Shown one piece after another: positions 16,154-23,593 of a stretch of 64,000 nt of DNA; within the stretch, counting starts at the first letter, position 1; each line of letters starts with the position of its first letter. Source of the DNA: Zhongshania aliphaticivorans (lineage in GTDB: Bacteria > Pseudomonadota > Gammaproteobacteria > Pseudomonadales > Spongiibacteraceae). Both the position numbers and the translations under genes were made by a program. Under the pieces are notes generated by a model. The model was not told the DNA's origin, ran no database searches, and was given only the letters and a program-made list of their open reading frames with translations. The DNA lies in NCBI RefSeq assembly GCF_001586255.1, contig NZ_CP014544.1, positions 4,124,501 through 4,188,500 on the forward strand, written 5' to 3'.

Positions 16154-17527
16154 ATGAAATCACACATTTCTAAGTCTAGGGTCTCTGTGCCCCTGTTTAT
16201 TGCGCTTTTAATCGCCGCCGTTATTTCGCTAGCGAGCATTGCATATATTAAGCGCGAGCAAATTAAAGCTGCAGCGCACGCCTATGTTTTCGGCTACCCG
16301 CTGGTAATAATGGATATTACCAAGCAGGCCTTCGTGGAGAAGATGGGGCCGGAAAACCAACTTTTTCATATTGAGCGTTTTCCGCCGGTAGATTTTAGAG
16401 GAGTCGTAAGGCCGAATTTGGACACCTTGTATTCCTTAGCGTGGTTAAATTTAAATGATACGGAAATGGTGCTAAGTCTACCAGCGGAATCAAAGCGCTA
16501 CTATCTTTTAACTATTTTAGATGCGTGGACAAATGTACCGGCTACCTTTGGTACGCGACAGGGAACGCAAGATGGCTCAAGTTATCTTTTGGTTGGACCG
16601 CAGTGGCGGGGCGATACACCAGATGGCTTAGAGCTAGTTAGATTGCCGACTAATATGTCTTGGATTCTCGCCCGAATACAAACAAATGGCGAGAAAGATT
16701 ATCCCATTGTTAATACGCAGCAAAGGTCGATGTCATTGGTGTCTTTAGCCGATTGGCGCGCAGGTAAAAAACCGCTACCAGTTAAGAATTGGGATCAGGA
16801 AGATATGCCTGAAGAGCCGATTTATCAATTGGAGAAAATGTCAGCAAAGGCATTTATGGGGCATTTGATATCATTAATGGACAAAAATCCTCCCTTTGAG
16901 GAAGATACTGTCATGGTGAAAACATTAGAGCGAGAAATAGTTAGTCCAAACTCGTGGGGATTGTTAGACCAGTGGGCCATATCGACCGGAGTTTGGTTAG
17001 CAAAATACAAGCTCAAAGAGGCCCGTCAAGATGTATTTGAGAGGGCTGGCTGGCAAAATCCGCCGATGGAACTGGGTAACTACGGCAATGACTACGCATT
17101 GCGCGCTTTTATCGGGATGGTAGGTTTGGGTGCTAACCGGCCGGAAGATGCGATGTACCCCACCGCACGTACTGACGCGGACGGCGAGAAATTGAGCTCA
17201 TCGGAAGATTACGTTATACATTTTGATTTTGGCGAAACACCACCAGTCAACGCATTTTGGTCAATTACCCTGTATGACGAAGAGGGCTATTTAGTCGACA
17301 ATAAAATAAATCGTTATGCGCTTGGTGATCGCGATGACCTTTATTTTAATGCCGATGGCTCGCTTGATTTGTATATCCAGCGACATGAGCCTGCCGGAGA
17401 GAGGGCAAGAAATTGGCTGCCTTCCGGTGATGCTCCAATATTTTCGCTAACAGCGCGTTTGTATTGGGCAAAACCAGCGGCCTTGTCGGGCCAGTGGAGG
17501 CTGCCCTTAGTCAAGAAACAGCAGTAA
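16154..17527 (+). CDS. DUF1254/DUF1214-domain membrane-anchored protein
   Basis: I start this 457-residue protein at ATG 16154, where an N-terminal membrane anchor follows (SVPLFIALLIAAVISLASIAYI). An upstream in-frame start would add about 30 residues before it. DUF1254 occupies the first half, with AYVFGYPLVIMDITKQAF near residue 45 and DFRGVVRPNLDTLYSLAWL near 83. DUF1214 occupies the C-terminal third, with PPVNAFWSITLYDEEGYLV near 360-378 and DLYIQRHEP near 405. These paired domains often occur beside degradative genes in environmental bacteria, but no reaction is firmly established. It ends the rightward gene series begun by DUF3604. Confidence 0.85.
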   Translation: MKSHISKSRVSVPLFIALLIAAVISLASIAYIKREQIKAAAHAYVFGYPLVIMDITKQAFVEKMGPENQLFHIERFPPVDFRGVVRPNLDTLYSLAWLNLNDTEMVLSLPAESKRYYLLTILDAWTNVPATFGTRQGTQDGSSYLLVGPQWRGDTPDGLELVRLPTNMSWILARIQTNGEKDYPIVNTQQRSMSLVSLADWRAGKKPLPVKNWDQEDMPEEPIYQLEKMSAKAFMGHLISLMDKNPPFEEDTVMVKTLEREIVSPNSWGLLDQWAISTGVWLAKYKLKEARQDVFERAGWQNPPMELGNYGNDYALRAFIGMVGLGANRPEDAMYPTARTDADGEKLSSSEDYVIHFDFGETPPVNAFWSITLYDEEGYLVDNKINRYALGDRDDLYFNADGSLDLYIQRHEPAGERARNWLPSGDAPIFSLTARLYWAKPAALSGQWRLPLVKKQQ

Positions 17528-17642
17528 ATACTAAATAAGTTAATATTATAGGTTGGGCGATAAGCTGCCCCTGTTTAGGTGGAATTTGAATGGCTATATT
17601 CTGCTGTTGTCGCTTAACTAAGCCTTTTGCAATGCAATTTAG

Positions 17643-18629
17643 TTACCAGTAATACTGGCTGCCTACCCACAATCCATAGCCTCTATCTAGGCACCAGAAT
17701 ACGGCCATTCCTCCCATTGTGTAGACTGCGACTTTGCGCATTAGCCATTCTGTTCGACCGGATGCCATACTTATGATTTTTAGCAGTGCGCCTAGCCCGA
17801 CGACAAATAATAATTGGCCCGCCTCAATGCCAATGTTGAATGCCACTAAGCTTGCAACGACATCGGTTTGTGGAAGTCCTAATTCCTTTAATACGGTGGC
17901 AAAACCTAAGCCGTGAATTAGGCCGAAGATAACAATGAGTGGCCAACGTGTATGAACGCCATGGCGCTTGCCATAACTAAGGTAAATGGCCAAGTAAAGA
18001 ATGGTTGCCGCTATGGCGAGTTCGACCCATACCGCGATATTGGGGATGATGCCGAGACTCACAAATACTAATGTAACACTATGACCTATCGTGAACGCAC
18101 TAACCGTTAGCAAAAGTTGTTGCCATGACGTTGCAAGTAATAGCAGTCCGGTTACAAAAAGCAGGTGGTCTAAACCAATAAGAATATGCTCAATGCCTAG
18201 GAGGAAATATTGAACGACAGACTTTAGCGTACTCGCAGTGGCGGGAACGGTGAAGGTTTGATCATCGTGCCGTATTAGTTGATTGTAAGAGCGTTTGTCG
18301 GCAAGCTCGATTTTGATTAGCGCCGCCGTCCTACTCGATGTTAAACCTACAATGCTAATATCTTGATTGTCTAAGCCCTGAGGGCAGCTTATCTGCCAAG
18401 TTATTTCGAAAGCACTTCCAGTTATCCTATCGTTCAGTGGGCTAATAGTGCCGCAGCTTTGAGGAAGTGTTGGCTGCGGGCGTTGAAACTCTCTGCTCGA
18501 TGGCGTGCGCCATAGAACATCAAATATATTATTAGTCAGCTCTTTTATTTCTAGTAGTGATGGCGCCAAAGTGTGCGAGTGGGCCGGCATGCAAACTAGG
18601 ATTAAGAATAAACTCAGTACATATTTCAT
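17643..18629 (-). CDS. HupE/UreJ-family membrane protein
   Basis: The 328-residue protein has a signal peptide (MKYVLSLFLILVCMPAHSHT), an extracytoplasmic N-terminal domain of about 150 residues, and a C-terminal membrane half of about six helices. That half carries the signature FLLGIEHILIGLDHLLFV (about residues 145-162), the His-bearing segment TIGHSVTLVF (about 185) and FGLIHGLGFATVL (about 240). HupE/UreJ proteins are proposed metal (nickel) permeases, and this longer form often follows a parvulin-type isomerase gene. Here only the 3' end of such a gene survives directly upstream. It is convergent with the DUF1254 gene. Confidence 0.85.
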   Translation of the reverse strand: MKYVLSLFLILVCMPAHSHTLAPSLLEIKELTNNIFDVLWRTPSSREFQRPQPTLPQSCGTISPLNDRITGSAFEITWQISCPQGLDNQDISIVGLTSSRTAALIKIELADKRSYNQLIRHDDQTFTVPATASTLKSVVQYFLLGIEHILIGLDHLLFVTGLLLLATSWQQLLLTVSAFTIGHSVTLVFVSLGIIPNIAVWVELAIAATILYLAIYLSYGKRHGVHTRWPLIVIFGLIHGLGFATVLKELGLPQTDVVASLVAFNIGIEAGQLLFVVGLGALLKIISMASGRTEWLMRKVAVYTMGGMAVFWCLDRGYGLWVGSQYYW

Positions 18630-18631
18630 TA

Positions 18632-18754
18632 CTATTTGCCGTCTCCAGCTATCACGTAGTACTTGCGTAATGTCGCTATGTATTTTTCTAGGGCGTCGTT
18701 TTCACGTTGCTCTCGCAGTGTTTGTGAAACTTGCTCGCGGACGTCTTCGAATCG
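18632..18754 (-). pseudogene. Parvulin-type peptidyl-prolyl isomerase, C-terminal remnant
   Basis: Directly before the HupE/UreJ start, the minus strand encodes RFEDVREQVSQTLREQREN followed by DALEKYIATLRKYYVIAGDGK and a TAG stop. This is the recognisable C-terminal helix and tail of PpiC/SurA-like isomerases. The N-terminal and catalytic parts are missing because the sequence joins a REP-associated transposase gene in another reading frame at about 18755. The remnant explains the apparent foreign tail of that transposase frame. Confidence 0.7.
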
Positions 18755-19131
18755 TCGGGGTTTAACTCTATGTACCGCATCACCGTAAAAAGATACGCCT
18801 CGTCCTGAACTAGACTAGCTTTGTATCGCCCTTCCCACGCCGAGCCGCTCCGGCCATATTTGTGATTGAGATACGGTACGTAACGTCTTCCGATAAATTG
18901 CATCAACCGGCTTATCTGAATTCCATCCTCAGGTGTAACGAGCAGATGGATATGGTTAGTCATAAATACGAAGGCATGTATGGCGACATCATACTTTTGA
19001 GCCCCTTCACCTAACCAATACGCATACGTCGCATAGTCCTGCGCTTCAAAAAATATTGGTTCTCGCGAATGACCTCGCTGAACTATATGAACAGGTACGT
19101 CCGGTAAATAATAGCGTGGCTTTCTAGGCAT
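18688..19131 (-). pseudogene. REP-associated tyrosine transposase (RAYT), 3'-truncated
   Basis: The 147-residue frame begins as a normal Y1/RAYT transposase: MPRKPRYYLPDVPVHIVQRG, then the metal-binding HUH motif in FMTNHIHLLVTP (about residues 56-67). Next come FIGRRYVPYLNHKYGRSGSAWEGRYKA and VMRYIELNP (about 115-123). Full-length relatives continue for roughly 80-100 residues, including the catalytic Tyr helix region. Here the last 22 residues are read out of frame from the parvulin remnant. It is therefore truncated and probably inactive. These enzymes mobilise palindromic repeats by single-strand cleavage. Confidence 0.82.
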
Positions 19132-19203
19132 CGTTTCTTCCCTGAAACAACTTCGACAAAGTCAGACTAGCAAAGCGTCAATGCGCAGTCACCCCAGCCG
19201 ATC

Positions 19204-19241
19204 AAAAAAGGGCTCTGACCCCTTTAATTTGACCCCTTTAA
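19204..19241. repeat. RAYT-associated terminal repeat
   Basis: The sequence contains AAAAAAGGGCTCTGACCCC followed by two TTTAATT units joined by TGACCCC, just upstream of the RAYT gene. GGGGTCAGAGCCC-type ends accompany this transposase group. The repeat abuts the truncated copy of the small cassette gene, marking the probable insertion boundary. Confidence 0.55.
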
Positions 19242-19324
19242 TTAGTGACTTCGATGGCTTTTGGCATATAGGTAAACGCAATTTTTAATGCGTTTAAAGC
19301 AGAGGGGCTTAGTTTTTCGGTCAT
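19238..19324 (-). pseudogene. Truncated second copy of the small cassette gene
   Basis: Twenty-eight codons, MTEKLSPSALNALKIAF then TYMPKAIEVTN, match the first 27 residues of the protein encoded at 1209-1433. In about 89 aligned bases only three differ. The similarity ends where the RAYT-associated repeat begins, which supplies the TAA stop. Upstream, similarity continues through the leader to the attC-like site at 19354-19438. The copy lacks the C-terminal 47 residues and is presumably non-functional. Confidence 0.85.
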
Positions 19325-19353
19325 TATAATACTCAGTATTTAATTGTTTGTAT

Positions 19354-19438
19354 TCAGAACACCGCTAGTATGCGCGGCCTTGTAGTGGAGGTGAAGCCAC
19401 AACGAAAAAAGTTGTCGCAATGACTACCCTTGTTATAG
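19354..19438 (-). other. attC-like site
   Basis: On the minus strand an 85-bp imperfect palindrome runs from CTATAACAAGG, which overlaps the stop codon of the gene at 19433, to GTGTTCTGA. ACAAC-TTTTTTC-GTTGT forms the inner hairpin and GTAGT pairs with ACTAC further out. The repeated small cassette sequence begins immediately after the GTT, exactly where cassette insertion would occur. The R' box GTTCTGA is degenerate. Confidence 0.5.
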
Positions 19439-20020
19439 AGCGATCTCGTTCTTAGCTTGGAAGCAGTCTGCAAATTTATCAAATGATTCGTAAACATCTT
19501 TGGTTAACTGAGGTTGACCGGTTAGTATTGATGCAAACACAGCAGTTAATCCATTTACACCATTTGATGCTTTAAGAGCATGTTCTAGTATTTGGATGGG
19601 ATAGCCTTTGCTATGGCGGTCAATCGCGTGTAGACCGCCATGCACATAGGAACTTAATGGCTTCCAAGAATATTGTTTAAACTCTAGGATTGGATCAATA
19701 GCATTTTTTGGAGCTTTCTTTTCAAGCTGGCTAATCATTTCACTCAGCATGGGGAGCTTGTTGGCTATTTTTTGGTTCTCTTCGTTTAGTTCAGCCGTTA
19801 GCTTGGTCAATTCTGTTTCAGAAGCTGCATAAAGAACCCATATGCCACGTACCAAACACTCAAATTGAAGGCGAAGTAAACCTATAGCTGAAGTGAAATT
19901 CCTTAATGACAATAAAATCTTAAAGCTCTCTGCATGCTCTAAAGACACACTGCACATCACCTTACTCACTCTGATTCTGTCAGAATTGTCGTAAAAAGGC
20001 TGCTTGAGAATATGCAACAC
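19433..20020 (-). CDS. Cassette-encoded helical protein of unknown function (DUF6988-like)
   Basis: The annotated frame of 195 residues begins at a GTG. Coding similarity seems to extend upstream: FIIDKLLVRSSEFEDY is in frame before it, and AAAGGGA precedes an ATT or ATA codon at 20060-20065. The true start may therefore be a rare non-ATG codon there, adding 14-15 residues. The protein is mostly helical, with the segment SAIGLLRLQFECLVRGIWVLYAA (about 44-66) and a conserved-looking YVHGG near 125. It resembles a DUF6988-type family of unknown function, an assignment made from memory of the pattern only. attC-like sites flank it. Confidence 0.55.
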   Translation of the reverse strand: MLHILKQPFYDNSDRIRVSKVMCSVSLEHAESFKILLSLRNFTSAIGLLRLQFECLVRGIWVLYAASETELTKLTAELNEENQKIANKLPMLSEMISQLEKKAPKNAIDPILEFKQYSWKPLSSYVHGGLHAIDRHSKGYPIQILEHALKASNGVNGLTAVFASILTGQPQLTKDVYESFDKFADCFQAKNEIAL

Positions 20021-20080
20021 ATAGTCTTCAAACTCTGAGGATCTTACAAGTAACTTGTCTATAATGAATCCCTTTTAGTT

Positions 20081-20135
20081 TTATAGCGGCCGGTTAAGCA
20101 ACCCCGTTGATGTCGGATTAAACCGGTTGCTATGC
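20081..20135 (-). other. attC-like site
   Basis: A compact 55-bp imperfect palindrome separates two cassette genes. On the minus strand it opens GCATAGCAACCGGTTTAA and closes TTAACCGGCCGCTATAA. The arms pair well (CCGGTT-AA with TT-AACCGG), around a short loop. Both outer boxes have GC where attC consensus has AA or TT (TAGC/GCTA), a compensated change that keeps the stem. It starts four bases after the stop codon of the upstream gene. Confidence 0.45.
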
Positions 20136-20138
20136 TAA

Positions 20139-20858
20139 TCATCCGCACTCACCATGTTCAAATCTTGCTTTCTTTGCGGCGCTGTAGGCATCAGCGATAA
20201 TAGTTAACGAATCATTTGGTTCGGATGCAAACTTTACATCATCATTAGTAGTAATAACCCAATTGACGTTATCTTGATACCGGCCCCATCTATAACGAGG
20301 ATGCTGTTTGGAATATTTTTTTTGATAATATATTTCGTCTAGCTCAATCAGTAATTTTCTTTGAGCTTCACTGTCTATTTGAGGTATTTCTCGATCCGGG
20401 AACTGATCCGATATGAATGGAGGCAAATCAGTCTCTAGAGTCCAACTCCAAAAAGCATGATCAAAAGATTTTGCATTCCATACTTCCCACGCTTGCCCAG
20501 CAAACAGCTCCATTCGAAACCCATCCGAAGGCCATTCCCACTCATAATTTTTAAAAGCCATTTTCGTGGTCTTAATCTGCCCACTAGCAAGCACAACAAT
20601 TTTTTTTGAATCGACGCTTAATTGGTAAGCTTTTTTTCGGTCGAGATCAGTTGGTTCTGGGCCTTTCACTTCAAACCAACAGTCCAATTGAGGAAGCCAA
20701 AAGTCAGGTAGATATTTGACGCCGGAACTTAATGTGAACCCTTCGGGCTCATAATCCCATTTGAGCTTGAGACTCTCAAAGAAAACAGCCCATCTAGCTT
20801 CTAGGCGCGACCTAAACTTACAACCTCTGTACACTGTTTCAATCGGACTCATAGGCAT
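20139..20858 (-). CDS. PD-(D/E)XK-like nuclease candidate in a cassette
   Basis: The first 70 residues of this 239-residue protein form a compact nuclease-like motif series. These are the basic Arg in YRGCKFRSRLEARWAVFFE (about residues 10-28), with Glu in RLEARW, then KYLPDFWLP (Asp near 52) and CWFEVKG (Glu-x-Lys near 63-65). E...D...ExK is the order expected for PD-(D/E)XK enzymes, including Tn7 TnsA-like and phage-type nucleases. The C-terminal 170 residues are not recognised; they are rich in Trp and charged residues. It is flanked by attC-like sites on both sides. A DNA-cleaving or defence-related role is inference. Confidence 0.6.
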   Translation of the reverse strand: MPMSPIETVYRGCKFRSRLEARWAVFFESLKLKWDYEPEGFTLSSGVKYLPDFWLPQLDCWFEVKGPEPTDLDRKKAYQLSVDSKKIVVLASGQIKTTKMAFKNYEWEWPSDGFRMELFAGQAWEVWNAKSFDHAFWSWTLETDLPPFISDQFPDREIPQIDSEAQRKLLIELDEIYYQKKYSKQHPRYRWGRYQDNVNWVITTNDDVKFASEPNDSLTIIADAYSAAKKARFEHGECG

Positions 20859-20875
20859 CCGAAATTACTTTTAAA

Positions 20876-20916
20876 GCATAGCGCATCGATAGTCGGCGGC
20901 TACGCAGTAGCTATCC
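20876..20916 (-). other. Short inverted repeat, possible degraded attC
   Basis: GCATAGC at 20876-20882 and GCTATCC at 20910-20916 form outer arms. GCTAC-GCA-GTAGC lies inside. The spacing of 41 bp is shorter than typical attC sites, so the identification depends on its position between two cassette-like genes. A transcription terminator is an alternative, but no T run follows. Confidence 0.3.
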
Positions 20917-20939
20917 GTGTTGATTGACCTTTTAAATGG

Positions 20940-21884
20940 TTATTTTTTGTCTTTCTCAAAAGCATCGAAACCCGTATCTACAGAACCAACATATCGGATG
21001 TTCTTCTGTTTAAAAATACCAAACAGAAAGTCAACGAAGTTTAAGAATTCATATATTTCATTAGCCGCTTGATACTCGCTAGTACCTACTTTAATAATCT
21101 TACTACCGAGTAGCTCAGTAGCTTCGTCAGAATCTATTACAAAGCTGTGGTCTTTATAGTGATTGGTAAAGTGATCAGCTAAACCTTCGCAAGTTTTTCC
21201 CTCAGGTAACTGCTTGCCATTGAGCAAGCGAATGGCGTATTGCGTTGCAGACTCATTGATGCGCTCAAAATAACCAAGATCTCGAATGTTTACATTGTCA
21301 GTTAGATATTTCGAAAACATGTCAGATGCTGATGGAAATCGCTCGGTCATTTGAGCAATCTTTTCTACAGCATTTGCCAAACCTAGAGCAGGAAATCCTC
21401 CAAATTGTGGATCAATAGGTCCTAATTCACTTAGAAGCCCCATATGTATTTCACTGGCACCCAACGAAACCAGAGTTGCTGCTGACTTTGCTCGCCGAGC
21501 GATAGCAACAGAAAATTTCTTTTTAGATAAACGTTTACACGTTTTACTAATTAGGTAAGCAGGTTCAATTTGACCTCCGCCACTTTCGACGAACATCAGA
21601 ATGTCTTTTTTCTTATCTAAATCAGATATTGCGCGATATATACGGTCTGAATGGTAGCCGGCTATAGATTTATATTCATCGAAAAGTAAAATAACGCAAT
21701 ATTTATCAAGGTCGTAGTCTTCGACAATTTTTTTAATATGGGAAGTGATTTTGTCTTTAATATCATCTTCTTCTAACTTATCACGAAACATTGCGACCTG
21801 ATCTGCGACAAGACTAAGATCATAAGACTTTTCTTCGATTTTTTTTTCGTCTTGCTCCACTTCGTTATTTTCTTCGTCTGCCAT
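20940..21884 (-). CDS. SDH-family serine protease (ClpP/SppA-class)
   Basis: The 314-residue soluble protein has an acidic, charged N-terminus (about residues 1-30) and then a crotonase/ClpP-like fold. ILMFVESGGGQIEPAYLISK (about 95-114) contains the oxyanion glycines. ARRAKSAATLVSLGASEIHMG (about 128-148) holds the probable nucleophile Ser. LLSELGPIDPQFGG (about 150-163) completes the signature of serine dehydrogenase proteinase (SDH) proteins. GGAGATAAT lies directly before the ATG. No membrane helix is evident, unlike most SppA proteins. It is the outermost gene of the cassette-like block. ClpP-class proteases occur in several conflict systems, but no partner is visible here. Confidence 0.78.
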   Translation of the reverse strand: MADEENNEVEQDEKKIEEKSYDLSLVADQVAMFRDKLEEDDIKDKITSHIKKIVEDYDLDKYCVILLFDEYKSIAGYHSDRIYRAISDLDKKKDILMFVESGGGQIEPAYLISKTCKRLSKKKFSVAIARRAKSAATLVSLGASEIHMGLLSELGPIDPQFGGFPALGLANAVEKIAQMTERFPSASDMFSKYLTDNVNIRDLGYFERINESATQYAIRLLNGKQLPEGKTCEGLADHFTNHYKDHSFVIDSDEATELLGSKIIKVGTSEYQAANEIYEFLNFVDFLFGIFKQKNIRYVGSVDTGFDAFEKDKK

Positions 21885-21915
21885 ATTATCTCCGTGTAAT
21901 TTTAATTTAACCGCT

Positions 21916-22023
21916 TAATAACGACTCAGGCTAAATATCACCTTGGTCCCCTTATCAAGGAGCGGGCTTTAACTTTGATTAAAAGATTCTAGGAAATTCA
22001 ATAAGGTGGCGACCTCGCTATTA
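21916..22023 (-). other. Long attC-like site
   Basis: TAATAAC at 21916-21922 and GCTATTA at 22017-22023 are inverted, giving TTAATAGCGAG to GTCGTTATTAA on the minus strand. Inner arms CACCTT and AAGGTG can pair. The 108-bp length is within the range of long attC sites. The site lies just upstream of the protease gene, where the preceding cassette would end. Confidence 0.4.
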
Positions 22024-22179
22024 ACGAGTGCCGACAAACAAAGATTGCTTCCCTGTATCTCTGCCAAACATTCCTTCCCACTGATCATATCCCGTTTTTT
22101 ATAAATTTCAATGCGTTAATGCGTGGGTACAGCGAGTGCCTGCGAGGGATCGGCAATCTGGCGAGTCGCTAATAGCGGG

Positions 22180-22256
22180 CTTGATCCAGTGCCTGGTTGG
22201 GGGGATATGAATTACTTCGGTGGTATGTGGATTCTGAATCAAGTTCAGAATGACGG
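22180..22256. repeat. 77-bp direct repeat, copy 1
   Basis: The unit starts CTTGATCCAG, includes GGGGGATATGAATTAC and TGTGGATTCTGAATCAAG, and ends TTCAGAATGACGG. GATTCTGAA and TTCAGAATG within the unit form a REP-like hairpin. A near-identical copy begins 199 bp to the right. Confidence 0.85.
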
Positions 22257-22378
22257 GACGAGGAATTCAGAATGACGGTGCGTGGGTTTCAGAAAGACGG
22301 GGCGGAGAGAGCGACGGGGTGCGGAGATTTACCGAGCGAGTGGGGTAACGCCAAAATAGGTAAAGCCGTCTTACCGAA

Positions 22379-22455
22379 CTTGATCCGGCATCTAGTGAGG
22401 GGGATATGAATTACCTCGGTGGTATGTGGATTCTGAATCAAGTTCAGAATGACGG
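22379..22455. repeat. 77-bp direct repeat, copy 2
   Basis: The length equals copy 1, with a few substitutions in the first 25 bases and one in the middle (TTACCTCGG versus TTACTTCGG). The 3' part with the REP-like hairpin is identical. Shorter TTCAGA-GTGACGG units follow at about 22489. Confidence 0.85.
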
Positions 22456-22668
22456 TAGGTGGGATTCAGAAGACGATGTGCGACGTTCAGAGTGACGGTA
22501 GGTGACGCTCAGATTTACGGCACTTACATCGCTGGCTGGCGATGTGTGACTCGCACAATGGTTTTTGGGCCACCGTCTGCGCCAAAGCCAATAAATGCCA
22601 CTCTGTGCATATTGTCGAATTTCCATTTAGACCGTATAAAGGCGCTCCTCAATTTTCTGTAGTCAATC

Positions 22669-23499
22669 ATGGCTTGGATTTCATTCGATATTTTCCGCAC
22701 CCTTGGCTTTAGCGACACTAAGCAGTTAAAACCCGAGCAAATTTTTAAGCACCGCGACGAGATCAGTTCCGCCGATTGGGTTTTATACCCTGAGTATTGG
22801 CAGCTCAATGCCTTGATCTATGGCCTTAAAGCGCGGGTGTTCCCCAGCCAAGCCAGCTACCTGCTAGGCCACAATAAAATTGAGATGACTCGCGCCTTTG
22901 AGATGGTCGCGCCAGCGAATACCCCCCACACCGAGATTCGGGCCAACACCCCCAGTAACGCGGAGGAATTGTGGGAGCTTATGCTGCACCCCTTTGTTGC
23001 CAAGCTTCCCAAAGCGTCTCAGGGCAGTGGCGTTTGGTTGATAAAAGACCGGGCCGACTGGCGCGCGTATTTGGAAAAAACCGATGTTTTGTATGTGCAG
23101 GAATACTTGCCCATTAACCGTGACATTCGCGTGGTAATTATTGGCGATACGGTAGTGAGCGCTTACTGGCGACTGCAATCTGACCAAGGGTTTTACAATA
23201 ATGTCGCCAAAGGCGGAGTGATTGAACAAAGCGCAGTGCCCGCGCAGGCGGTGAATTTGGCGCTGCACTTAGCGCAAACGCTGGACATTGACCACGCCGG
23301 TTTTGATATTGCCATGGTCGGCGACCACCCCTATGTGTTTGAGTTTAATCGCCTGTTTGGCAATCAGGGCATTGAGGGTGGCGAGCAAAAGATTCGGGAA
23401 GCGATCATCGATTATTTACTGCGCAAGCAGGAGCCAACGGGGCCGAACTTCCCCAAAGCGCCAGCCAGCGGCCGAAAGCGTTTGCGCAGCGTGGCGTAA
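22669..23499 (+). CDS. RimK-like ATP-grasp protein
   Basis: The 276-residue protein resembles ATP-grasp ligases of the RimK type. FVAKLPKASQGSGVWLI (about residues 108-124) is the ATP-binding Lys and glycine-rich loop. VQEYLPINRDIRVVIIG (about 143-159) and VFEFNRLFGNQG (about 223-234) supply the metal and nucleotide ligands; the Glu and Asn of EFN are the classic Mg2+-binding pair. Such enzymes join a carboxylate to an amine using ATP, for example in peptide or glutamate ligation. There is an in-frame stop shortly before the ATG, fixing the start. The substrate is unknown. Confidence 0.8.
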   Translation: MAWISFDIFRTLGFSDTKQLKPEQIFKHRDEISSADWVLYPEYWQLNALIYGLKARVFPSQASYLLGHNKIEMTRAFEMVAPANTPHTEIRANTPSNAEELWELMLHPFVAKLPKASQGSGVWLIKDRADWRAYLEKTDVLYVQEYLPINRDIRVVIIGDTVVSAYWRLQSDQGFYNNVAKGGVIEQSAVPAQAVNLALHLAQTLDIDHAGFDIAMVGDHPYVFEFNRLFGNQGIEGGEQKIREAIIDYLLRKQEPTGPNFPKAPASGRKRLRSVA

Positions 23500-23593
23500 T
23501 ACACTCGCTGCAGAACTGAGCAAATGCGCCTCTCTGCAGGTGTGCGTCGACAGTGTTACCATGAGGGCTTGTTCGTTCCTTGAGGCCTGAATC

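Larger units (their letters stand above)
22024..22668. other. Intergenic region with dispersed repeats, no gene seen
   Basis: I see no convincing coding sequence in these 645 bp. The region contains two copies of a 77-bp direct repeat and several extra TTCAGAATGACGG-like units. The short open frames here are not supported by start sites or family resemblance. It separates the cassette block from ordinary chromosomal genes. Confidence 0.6.

Noticed and set aside
22444-22808. Minus-strand frames upstream of and overlapping the ATP-grasp gene
   Set aside because: They cross repeat units or lie antisense to the ATP-grasp coding sequence, and show no recognisable protein features.
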